From positions 1 through 43,744 of the forward strand of contig JAHRVB010000156.1 in the NCBI GenBank assembly GCA_019090895.1: a stretch of 43,744 bases of DNA. The letters run 5' to 3'. This stretch comes from Kangiellaceae bacterium (GTDB lineage Bacteria > Pseudomonadota > Gammaproteobacteria > Enterobacterales > Kangiellaceae). Below the pieces are notes generated by a model. That model did not search any database, was not told where the DNA came from, and worked only from the letters and a program-made list of their open reading frames with translations. Shown here one piece after another: positions 15,949 to 24,881 of the stretch; the first letter of the stretch is position 1, and each line of letters starts with the position of its first letter. A program made the translations under genes and the position numbers.

Positions 15949-17442
15949 TTAAATACCTGCTCGATTGATCGCTTCTCTTCTAATCAATGCAAATTCCACA
16001 GAATTAAAATTAAACTCTGAGACTTCCTTAAATATTGCTTTGGCACCCTTTTTATCACCGGATAATTCCATTACCATCGCTAGATGATATTTGACATAAA
16101 TATCATTTTGGTTAGCTTTAGTATAATGAATTTTTGCTTGATCAAATTTCTCAGACAGTAAATTCACCAGTCCCTCCAGCTCATGGTATTTCTCCATTTT
16201 TCTAGGGCTATTATTATCCGCGACCCATTTCTTGTTTTCCATTGCAAATTGCCTCGCCATCTTTAAATCGCCCTGCCTGGCGGCGAGTTGTCCGCGCCAA
16301 AAAGCGATATCTGCTTCTTGATTACGAGTGAAGTCCTTATCTTTTAAATTGCCCGATACCTCTCGCATAAGGTTGTCTCGTTGGTCGAGAATCGATTTTG
16401 CCTGATCAAGGTAGTTATGGTGTAAAGCAATCGTTACTTGATTGGTTAGTGCAAAGAGTTTCGCGCTATTTTTTTGATGCTCAGAAAGCGTCATTAAGTC
16501 GATATTTTTGATCACTGTCGTGAGTTGTTGAATAGCCACTTTAGGTTGTGATTGGTGTAGTTTGATGAATGTTTTATAATTCGCATAATAAGGGCGATTA
16601 ATATCATCGGATACGTTGAGAGCCTGCTTGTACGCGGCGGCGGCGGCAGTGAAATCACCTCTAAACGAGTCAACATGCCCTTTCTTAACGAACGCTACAG
16701 CACTATTGGGATTGATGAGAGCTGCTGTTTGGTAATCTTGGCTGGCCTTTTTCAACATTTGAATCGCTCTGTGCGCGTCTCCAAGATTTATATGTGCCAC
16801 ATCGCGCCCTGGGTTTAACTGGGTGGCCTGCATCATATACTTCTCACCTTTCTTGAAATTCTTGGGCTCGCTAAAAATATAGGAAAATCCCATTTGGGTA
16901 TAAGCCGGTGTATAGGTCTTATCGAGTTTTATCGCATGACTGAACGCTTTTCGCTCTGCTACTTGATTATTCACATTACCCAATGCATTTGCTCTAATCA
17001 GCCAGCTACGTGGACTATTTGGATAAAGCTCGACAAGTTTCTTACTGAGCGCAACGCGATTCTCTAAGTCCTTACTCAAAAAAGTCTTAGAGATACGATG
17101 TATTAATCTCTCGGCTTCATTAGCTTTGGGCAGAAAAATCTCCGCTGTATCAATCCCCTGTTTGAATTCATTTGAACTCGAGGCTGAATTCGCATAGCCA
17201 ATCCATGCCATGGTGAAATTGGGATCATGGCTAAGAGCTTGATCAAAGAGTTTATGTGCTGCGACATATTTACCTTGATCTAATAAGTCTTGTGCGACAA
17301 CAAAATAGTCGAATGCTTGTTGGGAACTAGTGGTAACCGGAATGCCATTATGGTTTAGAGGTGATGCTAAAGCGGTCGAAAAAACAGCTCCAAATAGCAA
17401 ACTATATAAAACGGCTTTTCTTATTCGTGTAAATAATTTCAT
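15949..17442 (-). CDS. Exported tetratricopeptide-repeat protein
   Basis: A 497-residue protein with a signal peptide (MKLFTRIRK, hydrophobic 10-25, cleavage near ALA-S at 26-27), placing it in the periplasm or on the outer membrane. The rest is made of TPR-like helical pairs. Examples are 'QDLLDQGKYVAAHKLFDQALSHDPNFTMAWIGYAN' (starting near 51), 'AFSHAIKLDKTYTPAYTQMGFSY', 'YQTAALINPNSAVAFVKKGHVDSFRGDFTAAAAAYKQAL' and a final set near 430-470. The repeats act as a protein-binding scaffold; the partner is unknown. AAGGAG lies 6 nt before the ATG, a strong ribosome site. The gene appears to be transcribed alone. Confidence 0.8.
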   Translation of the reverse strand: MKLFTRIRKAVLYSLLFGAVFSTALASPLNHNGIPVTTSSQQAFDYFVVAQDLLDQGKYVAAHKLFDQALSHDPNFTMAWIGYANSASSSNEFKQGIDTAEIFLPKANEAERLIHRISKTFLSKDLENRVALSKKLVELYPNSPRSWLIRANALGNVNNQVAERKAFSHAIKLDKTYTPAYTQMGFSYIFSEPKNFKKGEKYMMQATQLNPGRDVAHINLGDAHRAIQMLKKASQDYQTAALINPNSAVAFVKKGHVDSFRGDFTAAAAAYKQALNVSDDINRPYYANYKTFIKLHQSQPKVAIQQLTTVIKNIDLMTLSEHQKNSAKLFALTNQVTIALHHNYLDQAKSILDQRDNLMREVSGNLKDKDFTRNQEADIAFWRGQLAARQGDLKMARQFAMENKKWVADNNSPRKMEKYHELEGLVNLLSEKFDQAKIHYTKANQNDIYVKYHLAMVMELSGDKKGAKAIFKEVSEFNFNSVEFALIRREAINRAGI

Positions 17443-17762
17443 GTTTTGCTCCTTGTAACGATAAAGTTAAGCCTAATCAATCGATTACAACTTAGACTTG
17501 TGGACAGTGATTTATTTGATTTGTCGAACCACTCTCGAAACAGCATTTAAGGAAGACAGCAGATACAGTGAACAGATTTATTCTAGTTATTGGCGAATAT
17601 ATCTAGTGAGGTTTAAATTCGAGCGGAAAAGTATACGCCCGAAGTTTTTTGGTAACAATGAAGAATAGAATGTATTTACAGCTATAGTTGAATGAAGTAT
17701 TAACCGTAACCTGTTTATAATTAACTAAGATAAAAACACGTCGATTGCGATATGAAATCAAG
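17443..17762. other. 320-nt intergenic region
   Basis: The stretch lies upstream of the TPR gene and downstream of the next minus-strand gene, so it should carry the TPR promoter. It is AT-rich. A 63-codon open frame on the minus strand here overlaps the neighbouring gene and has no ribosome site or recognisable product, so I do not call it. I see no clear terminator. Confidence 0.4.
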
Positions 17763-18281
17763 TCAATTAGTTTCTGAAATTCTCTTGGCGACAAGCATGG
17801 AAAATTCTTCTGTGGAAACCTGGCCTTCGATTTCTGCTAAATTATAGTGTGTATCGCCTATCCATTGGCAAAACATAGAACATTCTCCGTTATCACCTTC
17901 CCCCAGCTCCAAAGTGAAATAACCAATTTCTGGTTGTGTCGCCATGGCTGGATTAGAAAGGTCGAGTAGCGCGACAATCCCAACAAAAATGCATTCTGCA
18001 TAAGCCTTAATTGGTGGCATGGAAATCAAAATAAAGGGATAGCTCTCTATTGTAGAAGTCGTAACTGATAACTCATCGATATTAAGCTTGGTGACATCGT
18101 CTGGGCAGGCTTTAACCACTTGATTAACCAATTCTGAGAGAAAGGGCTGTTGTTCACTTGATGCTATTTTTTCGAAGAATTGATGAGGGTCATATTCGCA
18201 TAACTGACGAAATGCTTCATGACCTAAAATATAGTGTCGTTTTCTGGGTGTTTGTAGAAGGTTTTTGGTCTGTTCTGGCAT
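17763..18281 (-). CDS. Conserved-looking hypothetical protein
   Basis: A 172-residue soluble, acidic protein that I do not recognise. It has no signal peptide or transmembrane helix. The N-terminal part is basic ('TPRKRHYILGHEAFRQLCEYDP', split by R-rich residues), the middle is a likely beta-sheet ('TTSTIESYPFILISMPPI'), and the rest contains Gly, Glu and Cys-rich loops ('GEGDNGECSMFCQWIG'). There are five cysteines. It is divergent from the S9 peptidase gene, which gives no functional clue. Confidence 0.6.
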   Translation of the reverse strand: MPEQTKNLLQTPRKRHYILGHEAFRQLCEYDPHQFFEKIASSEQQPFLSELVNQVVKACPDDVTKLNIDELSVTTSTIESYPFILISMPPIKAYAECIFVGIVALLDLSNPAMATQPEIGYFTLELGEGDNGECSMFCQWIGDTHYNLAEIEGQVSTEEFSMLVAKRISETN

Positions 18282-18454
18282 GAGCTAGGTCATTTATAAG
18301 AAATTTTTGAGATTCTAACACAATAACAGGGACTCGATAGAGCATGAAAAGAACCTATTGGCGCGTGGATTCTAGCTCAAACAATTCAGCAAAGTTATTC
18401 GTAGTCGAGATTTTGGGTGTAGCAGTCTAAATTTCCTGCTTGGCAGACGCTCTG

Positions 18455-18484
18455 TTGCAACGGGTTGTTAGATCTAGGTAAAAT
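18455..18484 (+). promoter_or_regulatory. Possible sigma-70 promoter of the S9 peptidase gene
   Basis: TTGCAA (18455-18460) and TAAAAT (18479-18484) are separated by 18 bp and lie about 34 bp before the start codon. Both boxes are two or fewer changes from consensus. No other evidence supports it. Confidence 0.35.
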
Positions 18485-18517
18485 GCGACGCAGATAAACA
18501 AAACGGAACATTCGTCA

Positions 18518-20431
18518 ATGAAGACTAAATTTGCTCATATCCTACTACTAATTTCTATTTCGTTTTCAGTTACCGCAGAACTACTACCGGTCAATGCCTT
18601 TGGCTCGTTACCCATGGCGAAGCAACTTAAGTTGTCTCCAGACGGTAATAATTTAGCATTTATACGAGAGCATAAAGGTCAAACTTTGATTGGTATTGCG
18701 GACTTAGTGAAAGGGGGTAACAAGTACTTAGTACGTACGGACAATATAAAGTTTAAAATTGGTTGGTACCGTTGGGCAAATAATGACACCTTGTTGATTA
18801 GTCCTGATTACCCTTCCAAACAATATAATGTTAAATTTACCGAAACTCGATTAATGAAAATTAAAATCGATGGCAAATCAAAAATCGAGCCGGTATTAAT
18901 ACCCAAAAAACGTGAACATATATCGCAATTTCAAAATAATATTCTTGATATTTTACCTGATGAGCCAAACCATATTTTAATGGCTCTCGATCTAAGAGCT
19001 CCAAATCGTCCGGCAGTTTATAAAATAGACTTGAATTCAAGTCGGATTAGAGAGTTGGTACAACGAGAAAAATCAAACATCAAAAATTGGTTGGTCGATC
19101 GACAACACCGCGTACGATTGGGTTTTGGTCGTGATGAAACCAAAATATTCTATCGTCTCTATGATGTTGATAAAGAAAATTGGAGAAATATTTGGGAGTA
19201 TGAAATTTTCGACGCGCCTGACATAACTCCGCTTGGTTTTGGTGTTGACCCTAACGAACTGTATATTAGGGCCGATCATCAAGGTCACTATGCACTTTTT
19301 AAAGTTGATTTAAATGACCCGAAGTTAACAAAAGAGCTTGTATATTCTGACCCAAATTATGATATCGAAGGGAGCTTGATTTATTCTCGCAAGACTAATG
19401 ATGTCATTGGTATTTATCATGGCGAAGCGAATGATTCAAAAATATTCTTCAGCAAATCGCACGCTAAGTTCCAAGCCGCGCTAAACCAAGCGATTCCTGA
19501 TTCTTACAATAATATTTCGAGCTTAAGTGCCGATGAGAATAAATACATCTTGTTTAATAGTAGTGACACAGTGCCCGGTGCTTATTATTTGGGTAATAAG
19601 AAAGACCAGTCATTAGATTTCGTCATGGACCAATATCCACTGCTAACCGATAAAAATCTCTCTGGAAAGTACAAGGTCAGCTACAAGGCGCGAGACGGGG
19701 TAGAAATTGAAGCGTACGTAACCTCACCCCACGAAGGAGCGCCACAAACTAAGGCGGCAATTGTGATACCGCATGGAGGCCCTATGGTACGAAATTATGG
19801 TGGTTTTGACTGGTTTTCCGAGTTTTTTGCTAGTCGTGGTTATACCGTCATTGAACCCAATTTTCGTGGGTCATCGGGTTATGGCTTTGAATTTGAGATG
19901 GCCGCTATAGCAAGTTGGGGGGGTAAAATGCAGGATGATCTTGCCGATGCTGCCAACTATGTGATTGATAATTATACCGTCGACAAGAACAAACTCTGCA
20001 TTCTTGGTGGAAGTTACGGAGGATACGCTGCACTTATGGCTGCTGTTAAACAGCAGGATATTTTTCAGTGCGCTGCGAGTTTTGCAGGTGTTTCTGATTT
20101 AGAAAGTATTGTCATTGGTGCTCGAAAATTTGGTAATTATGATGTTGTTAAAAAGCAATTTGGAACAGACTTCGATAAACTAGAAAAGAATTCGCCGGTT
20201 AATTTTGCGGAATCGATTGATATACCAGTTTTGTTAATCCATGGCGAAGATGATCGTGTGGTTGACGTTGCTCACAGCCGGAATATGTATGATGAACTAC
20301 AAGACGAAGATAAAGAAGTCGAGTACATCGAACTAGCTAATGGGAATCATCACTTGGAAATCGAAGCCAATCGATTGAAAACGCTTTCGAGCATGGAAAA
20401 GTTCTTGCATCAGCATTTAGGCGGTAAATAA
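18518..20431 (+). CDS. S9-family prolyl oligopeptidase-like serine peptidase, exported
   Basis: A 637-residue peptidase with a signal peptide (about 1-20, ending in VTA-E). The N-terminal two-thirds (about 25-385) is a beta-propeller-like domain with WD-like strands ('LKLSPDGNNLAFIREHKG' near 37-54). The C-terminal alpha/beta-hydrolase domain starts near 395 and carries nucleophile S499 in G-G-S-Y-G-G-Y, acid D579 in 'HGEDDRVV', and a His in 'NGNHHLE' (611-612). The 'HGGPMVRNYGGFDWFSEFF' and 'NFRGSSGYG' segments are typical of the S9C group, which cleaves short peptides. The gene stands alone, divergent from a hypothetical gene, and ends in a hairpin terminator. No good ribosome site precedes the ATG. 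Confidence 0.9.
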   Translation: MKTKFAHILLLISISFSVTAELLPVNAFGSLPMAKQLKLSPDGNNLAFIREHKGQTLIGIADLVKGGNKYLVRTDNIKFKIGWYRWANNDTLLISPDYPSKQYNVKFTETRLMKIKIDGKSKIEPVLIPKKREHISQFQNNILDILPDEPNHILMALDLRAPNRPAVYKIDLNSSRIRELVQREKSNIKNWLVDRQHRVRLGFGRDETKIFYRLYDVDKENWRNIWEYEIFDAPDITPLGFGVDPNELYIRADHQGHYALFKVDLNDPKLTKELVYSDPNYDIEGSLIYSRKTNDVIGIYHGEANDSKIFFSKSHAKFQAALNQAIPDSYNNISSLSADENKYILFNSSDTVPGAYYLGNKKDQSLDFVMDQYPLLTDKNLSGKYKVSYKARDGVEIEAYVTSPHEGAPQTKAAIVIPHGGPMVRNYGGFDWFSEFFASRGYTVIEPNFRGSSGYGFEFEMAAIASWGGKMQDDLADAANYVIDNYTVDKNKLCILGGSYGGYAALMAAVKQQDIFQCAASFAGVSDLESIVIGARKFGNYDVVKKQFGTDFDKLEKNSPVNFAESIDIPVLLIHGEDDRVVDVAHSRNMYDELQDEDKEVEYIELANGNHHLEIEANRLKTLSSMEKFLHQHLGGK

Positions 20432-20439
20432 CTATGCTG

Positions 20440-20475
20440 CGGCATCGTATTTTTAGACAAAAACGATGCCGTTTA
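20440..20475 (+). terminator. Terminator after the S9 peptidase gene
   Basis: A 9-bp GC-rich stem (CGGCATCGT / ACGATGCCG) with a 14-nt AT-rich loop begins 9 nt after the stop codon and is followed by 'tttat'. The stem is perfect; the T tract is short. Confidence 0.6.
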
Positions 20476-20485
20476 TAAAGACCAA

Positions 20486-21148
20486 CTAAATACTGTTTTG
20501 TCTAATTTCACTTTCTTCAATCATCTCGACTTCTTGAATACCTTCTGCAATCCATTCCTTCACGGAATCTAAATTCAGAATAGTATTCATGTAGTGCCTC
20601 TCTGATTTACCTACTCGAATGCCATAGCTATTAAAGCGTAAAACGATGGGAGCAAACATCGCGTCAGCAATCGAGAAATCACCAAAAAGAAATGGCCCCG
20701 TTTCCTTACTTTTGTCTAAGCTATTTCGCCAAATTTCACAAATACGATCCACTTCAAATTGCAACTCTGTTGAAATAGGGTGAAATATCATCTTTGTCCG
20801 ACAATTCATGGGCAAAGTATTGCGAATCGTTGAAAATCCAGAATGCATTTCAGCGCTAACTGACCGTGCTAATGCGCGTAGGTCAAAAGTTGAAGGCCAA
20901 CAGTGTTTTTCTGGGTAGATTTCTGCGATGGTCTCACAAATAGAAAGTGAATCCCAAACAGGAATTTCTTTGTAAAAATAGACAGGCACTTTGCCCGCTG
21001 GGGAGTAATTTAAGAGTTCTTGTTTAGATTCTTCAAGGTAAAGGGCTATCTTAGTTTCTCGAAATTCAATTCCTTTTTCTTTTAGTAATAACCACGGTCT
21101 TAGTGACCAGGAGGAATAGTTCTTATTTCCTATAATTAAGTGATTCAT
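20486..21148 (-). CDS. Glutathione S-transferase family protein
   Basis: A 220-residue cytosolic protein with the two GST domains. The N-terminal thioredoxin-like domain opens with the motif 'GNKNYSSWSLRPWL' (7-20), in which S12 or S13 is the likely glutathione-activating residue. The cis-Pro loop is 'AGKVPVYF' (50-58) and the glutathione-binding 'DSLSICETIAE' (66-76) follows. The C-terminal helical domain contains 'GPFLFGDFSIADAMFAPIVLRF', including the N-capping and hydrophobic staple segment. The physiological substrate is unknown. The gene converges on the S9 peptidase and has no operon partners. Confidence 0.88.
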   Translation of the reverse strand: MNHLIIGNKNYSSWSLRPWLLLKEKGIEFRETKIALYLEESKQELLNYSPAGKVPVYFYKEIPVWDSLSICETIAEIYPEKHCWPSTFDLRALARSVSAEMHSGFSTIRNTLPMNCRTKMIFHPISTELQFEVDRICEIWRNSLDKSKETGPFLFGDFSIADAMFAPIVLRFNSYGIRVGKSERHYMNTILNLDSVKEWIAEGIQEVEMIEESEIRQNSI

Positions 21149-21281
21149 AGCGCTCTCTTATTATTTTAATTACTTAATGATTATCATTTAGATCTTTTTA
21201 TTCCAAAAGTAGTTAATCATATCGCATATTGAGGTATTCAACTAGGGTGGATTGATTATTGACTCGTAGGCGTGAATTCGA

Positions 21282-22241
21282 TTAATAACCTTTTTGTAGG
21301 TCAACGGTTGTCGGTAACTGACCGGATTTTCGGTAAAACTGGATGTTCTGCGCTGCTATTTCTGCAGCTGTTTGCGGTGAACTCGTGGCCGCGATGTGCG
21401 GTAGGATGGTTAAGTTAGAATGGCTCCAAAGTGGGCTTTGTTGCGGTAAGGGTTCTTGGTCAAATACATCGAGTACAGCGTGATAGAGTTTTTTATTGTC
21501 TAAGGCGGCAAGAAGATCATCCGTATTGAGTAAAGGTCCACGAGCAAAATTGATGATCGAAGCATTTGCTGGTAAGTGTTTTAATAATTTGGAATTGATA
21601 ATACCTTTGGTATTCGGTGTGAGAGGTAATAGGCAAATTAAAATATCGCTTTGTTGAGTTATTTTAAAAAGCCCTTGCGGACCACTATAACAATCGATAC
21701 CTCCAATCAGTTTTTGTGTTTGACTCCAACCAGACAGTTTGAATCCGTTTTGGATTAGTTTGTGGGCGCTGGCTTGGCCCAGTTCACCCAAGCCTAAGAT
21801 GCCAATATTACATTCTGCTGCTGGACGATAAGGTCGTTGAATCCATATCTTGTTTTGCTGTTGTTCCGCAAAACTAGGCATCTCACGATGTAGGTAAAGA
21901 GACCATGCAAGCACGGCTTCCGCCATAGTCTCTGCCAATTTAGGATCAATCATTCTCACCAATTCAAATTGCTGTTGTTTTGCTAGTTCAATTAAGCTCT
22001 CTACACCCGCCCACAGGCTTTGCACCCATTTTAGATTATTGAATGTTGCTAGTATTGAAGGCTCTGGATCAAGAACAATAGCGAACTCGCAATTGGTACG
22101 GATAGGTTCTTCAATATCATTGGCAAGTAAAACGTGTTCATCGGGTAAAAGTTGCTTGAAGCGTGCCAGCCATTGCTGTTGGTGTTCCAAGGGTTTACGG
22201 CTTATAAAAGGAATTGCAGATTTCAAACTAATCGTTTCCAA
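21282..22241 (-). CDS. ghrA: Glyoxylate/hydroxypyruvate reductase A-like D-2-hydroxyacid dehydrogenase
   Basis: A 319-residue NAD(P)H-dependent 2-hydroxyacid dehydrogenase that would reduce glyoxylate or hydroxypyruvate. The catalytic triad is R234 ('NFARGP'), E263 ('DQEPLP') and H282 ('LPHIAAT'). The Rossmann loop is 'GILGLGELGQ' (147-156). The early substrate-side segments 'WVQSLWAGVESL' (72-83) and 'DPKLAETMAEAVLAW' (99-113) match the GhrA subfamily. There is no ATG in a usable place: the start is taken as TTG at 22241, giving an N-terminus of family length, but no ribosome site is seen, so the start is uncertain. The gene lies 55 nt downstream of the VOC gene on the same strand and may be co-transcribed with it. 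Confidence 0.85.
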   Translation of the reverse strand: METISLKSAIPFISRKPLEHQQQWLARFKQLLPDEHVLLANDIEEPIRTNCEFAIVLDPEPSILATFNNLKWVQSLWAGVESLIELAKQQQFELVRMIDPKLAETMAEAVLAWSLYLHREMPSFAEQQQNKIWIQRPYRPAAECNIGILGLGELGQASAHKLIQNGFKLSGWSQTQKLIGGIDCYSGPQGLFKITQQSDILICLLPLTPNTKGIINSKLLKHLPANASIINFARGPLLNTDDLLAALDNKKLYHAVLDVFDQEPLPQQSPLWSHSNLTILPHIAATSSPQTAAEIAAQNIQFYRKSGQLPTTVDLQKGY

Positions 22242-22296
22242 ATCGTTATTAATGACATAGTTTCCGGCGACTACTAGAACTAAAAATAAAACAAAG

Positions 22297-22677
22297 CTAA
22301 TCAGAAACTAATGCTAAGACTGCACCAGCAGGATCTTTGATTACACAGAGTTGACTCGAGCCCATAGAGCGAGGACATTCAATTACTTCGCCGCCAGCAG
22401 CGACACATTTCTCGGCACTATCTGCGACACTAGCCACTCTGACATACATTAACCATTGTGCCGGCATATTCTTATTGGGACCCCTAGCATGGCAAATTCC
22501 TGCGACGGTTTTATTGTCCTCCGGTTGATTGGCGCAGTAGTCGTCATAATCGCCCATAGATAATGGCTCAGTTTTCCAACCCACCACTTCGGAATAAAAG
22601 TCCTTCACTTGTTCAGCGGCGTCGATTGTTAAGTCACACCATTCAATAGCACCTATTTTCTTTTCTGAATCTGACAT
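22297..22677 (-). CDS. VOC (glyoxalase/bleomycin-resistance fold) protein
   Basis: A 126-residue single-module protein of the vicinal-oxygen-chelate superfamily. The repeated beta-alpha-beta-beta-beta units are visible: 'IGAIEWCDLTIDAAEQVKDFYSEVVGW' (about 8-34) and 'MYVRVASVADSAEKCVAAGGEVIECPRSMGSSQLCVIKDPAGAVLALV' (about 77-124). A metal-type acid is expected near the C-terminus, but I see no Glu in that strand and no clear His at position 8, so it may not be a metal-dependent enzyme. It precedes ghrA with a 55-nt gap and is preceded in turn by the VWA gene 82 nt away. Function unknown. Confidence 0.78.
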   Translation of the reverse strand: MSDSEKKIGAIEWCDLTIDAAEQVKDFYSEVVGWKTEPLSMGDYDDYCANQPEDNKTVAGICHARGPNKNMPAQWLMYVRVASVADSAEKCVAAGGEVIECPRSMGSSQLCVIKDPAGAVLALVSD

Positions 22678-22759
22678 GAGTTATTATCCTTAAATCGTTG
22701 AATACTAAAACTGGTTTGTGAAAAGTAGTTAAGTAAAAAGTGACGACAAACTAAAATGA

Positions 22760-23932
22760 CTAACTGAGTGATCTTATCGCCGACTCAAGCCCTTTTAGTG
22801 ACAGTGGAAACATTTGGTCTTCAACTAGTTGTTTGACCATACCAATACTCTGAGTGTAATCCCAGTACTTTGGGTCTACAGGGTTCAGCCATACGACCTT
22901 ATCATACACCGCTTTTAGCCGTTGCATCCATACATAGCCCGCCTCTTCATTCATATATTCGACACTGCCGCCACGATGGGAAATTTCGTAAGACGCCATG
23001 GATGCATCACCCACAAAAATAACTTTGTAGTCTTTACCATAGGTCCTTAATACTTCTTCCAATGGTGTCTTTTCCGTGTAGCGCCTGGCATTATCTTTCC
23101 ATACACTGTCATATATAAAATTATGGAAATAATAATATTCGAGGTGTTTGAATTCCGTTTTGCAGGCTGAAAATAACTCCTCACAGATTTTGACATAAGG
23201 ATCCATCGAACCACCGACATCAAAGAAAATAAGTACCTTAATCGCGTTATGTCGTTCCGGTACCATTTTTATATCAAGCATGCCGGCATTTCGAGCAGTA
23301 CTGCTTATGGTATCGTCGAGATCGAGTTCTTCTTCGGCGCCACTACGAGCGAACTTACGTAGTTTCCGTAGCGCCACTTTTAGATTTCTGGTGCCTAATT
23401 CGATAGAGTCATCGAGATCCTTAAATTGTCTTTTCTCCCAGACCTTTGCAGCACTTTTGTTTCTACTTTCGCCACCAACTCTAATACCTTCAGGATGATA
23501 ACCACTGTGTCCAAATGGCGATGTCCCGCCGGTACCTATCCATTTGTTTCCTCCAGCATGGCGTTTTTTTTGTTCTTCGAGTCGCTCTTTGAACGTTTCG
23601 AGTAGTTTCTCTAGTCCTCCAAGCGATTCTATTTTCGCCTTTTCTTCTTCGCTAAGTGTTTTCATAAATTCAGCACGAAGCCAATCTTCAGGAATCAATG
23701 CTTCGAGAATATCTTCCAAATCGTCAAGCTCTTTAAAATGCGCAGCAAAAGCGCGATCATAGCGGTCGAAGTATTTTTCATCTTTGACCATGCACATTCT
23801 AGCCAGTAAATAAAACTCATCAATGCTACAAAAAACTAGTTGTTTTTCGAGTGCATCGAGTAATCCCAATAGCTCCTTGATGGAAACGGGGATGCCCACT
23901 TTTTTTAGAAGATAGAAAAAATTAATGAGCAT
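22760..23932 (-). CDS. VWA-domain protein, CoxE-like
   Basis: A 390-residue soluble protein. The N-terminal half (1-120) is helical and acidic, a charged linker rich in Lys, Gly and Arg follows (about 118-170), and the C-terminal von Willebrand A-like domain spans about 225-390. The metal-ion site is 'FFDVGGSM' (D238-x-G-x-S, 238-242), with further segments 'VIFVGDASMASYE' and 'WLNPVDPKYWDY'. Together with the AAA+ ATPase encoded 34 nt upstream it forms a MoxR-VWA pair. Such pairs act as chaperone-like maturation or metal-insertion machines, but the client here is unknown. The gene order moxR then VWA, with no other client gene in the operon, is typical. Confidence 0.85.
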   Translation of the reverse strand: MLINFFYLLKKVGIPVSIKELLGLLDALEKQLVFCSIDEFYLLARMCMVKDEKYFDRYDRAFAAHFKELDDLEDILEALIPEDWLRAEFMKTLSEEEKAKIESLGGLEKLLETFKERLEEQKKRHAGGNKWIGTGGTSPFGHSGYHPEGIRVGGESRNKSAAKVWEKRQFKDLDDSIELGTRNLKVALRKLRKFARSGAEEELDLDDTISSTARNAGMLDIKMVPERHNAIKVLIFFDVGGSMDPYVKICEELFSACKTEFKHLEYYYFHNFIYDSVWKDNARRYTEKTPLEEVLRTYGKDYKVIFVGDASMASYEISHRGGSVEYMNEEAGYVWMQRLKAVYDKVVWLNPVDPKYWDYTQSIGMVKQLVEDQMFPLSLKGLESAIRSLS

Positions 23933-23966
23933 GAGAAAAGCCCATCTTTAGATAGTAAACAATCAT

Positions 23967-24812
23967 TTATCTATTTTCTCTACGAATCATGAAAGCGAGC
24001 TTTTCTAATAAATGCACATCTTGTTCATTTTTAAGTAACGCACCATAGAGTGGTGGAATTGCTTTGGAAGGATCTTTCCCCTTTAAAATTTCATCGGGTA
24101 TATCGTCAGCGACTAATAATTTGAGCCAATCGATTAATTCCGAGGTAGAAGGTTTCTTTTTAAGTCCCGGTACTTCGCGAACTTTGAAAAATATATCCAG
24201 TGCTTCTTTCAATAATTTAGCTTGAATATCCGGATGATGAACTGCAACTATTTTTTTCATAGTTTCCCGATCGGGGAAATTAATATAATGGAAGAAACAA
24301 CGTCGTAAAAACGCATCAGGTAGTTCTTTTTCATTATTACTAGTTATTATAATAATCGGGCGGGTTTGTGCCTTTATAGTTTCGCCAGTTTCATAAACAA
24401 AAAATTCCATTTTATCGAGTTCTTGCAGCAAATCATTCGGAAATTCGATATCAGCTTTGTCGATTTCGTCGATTAATAAAACCACTTGCTGCTCTGAACC
24501 AAAGGCTTCCCACAATTTGCCTTTCTTTATATAGTTCGCAATATCATTAACTTTATCATCACCAAGTTGTGAATCTCTAAGTCGGGATACAGCATCATAT
24601 TCATACAAACCTTGATGCGCTTTAGTCGTCGATTTGATGTGCCATTGAATGAGAGGCATACCCAGTGACTCTGCCACTTGCTCTGCCAACATTGTTTTGC
24701 CTGTGCCTGGTTCGCCTTTAATTAACAAAGGGCGTTCGAGAACTTTCGCTGCATTAACAGCCATTTGAAGTTCATCTGTGGCGATATACTGCTTAGTGCC
24801 GGTAAATTTCAT
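23967..24812 (-). CDS. MoxR-family AAA+ ATPase
   Basis: A 281-residue AAA+ ATPase. Walker A is GEPGTGKT (33-40), Walker B is 'VVLLIDEIDKAD' (110-121), sensor 1 is 'IITSNNEKELP', and the arginine finger lies in 'DAFLRRCFF'. The MoxR-type helical insert and the C-terminal 'FKVREVPGLKKKPSTSELIDWLKLL' segment are present. It is co-directional with and 34 nt upstream of the VWA gene, and the two are very likely an operon. The ATPase would act on a client through the VWA adaptor; the client is unknown. A hairpin between this gene and the upstream DUF885 gene should isolate the operon. Confidence 0.92.
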   Translation of the reverse strand: MKFTGTKQYIATDELQMAVNAAKVLERPLLIKGEPGTGKTMLAEQVAESLGMPLIQWHIKSTTKAHQGLYEYDAVSRLRDSQLGDDKVNDIANYIKKGKLWEAFGSEQQVVLLIDEIDKADIEFPNDLLQELDKMEFFVYETGETIKAQTRPIIIITSNNEKELPDAFLRRCFFHYINFPDRETMKKIVAVHHPDIQAKLLKEALDIFFKVREVPGLKKKPSTSELIDWLKLLVADDIPDEILKGKDPSKAIPPLYGALLKNEQDVHLLEKLAFMIRRENR

Positions 24813-24827
24813 TGTTCTAAATCTCCG

Positions 24828-24856
24828 CTGATTAAAGCCACTCTTTGCGGTGGCTT
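24828..24856 (-). terminator. Terminator of the DUF885 gene
   Basis: Read on the minus strand, AAGCCAC and GTGGCTT (7 bp) flank an 8-nt loop (24835-24856), followed by TTTAATC. It lies between the DUF885 stop and the moxR start, so it would end the first transcript. Confidence 0.5.
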
Positions 24857-24881
24857 AGTATCGTCTAATGACTATTGGATG

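Noticed and set aside
17603-17794. A 63-codon open frame on the minus strand
   Set aside because: It overlaps the next gene, has no ribosome site, and its product has no recognisable features.
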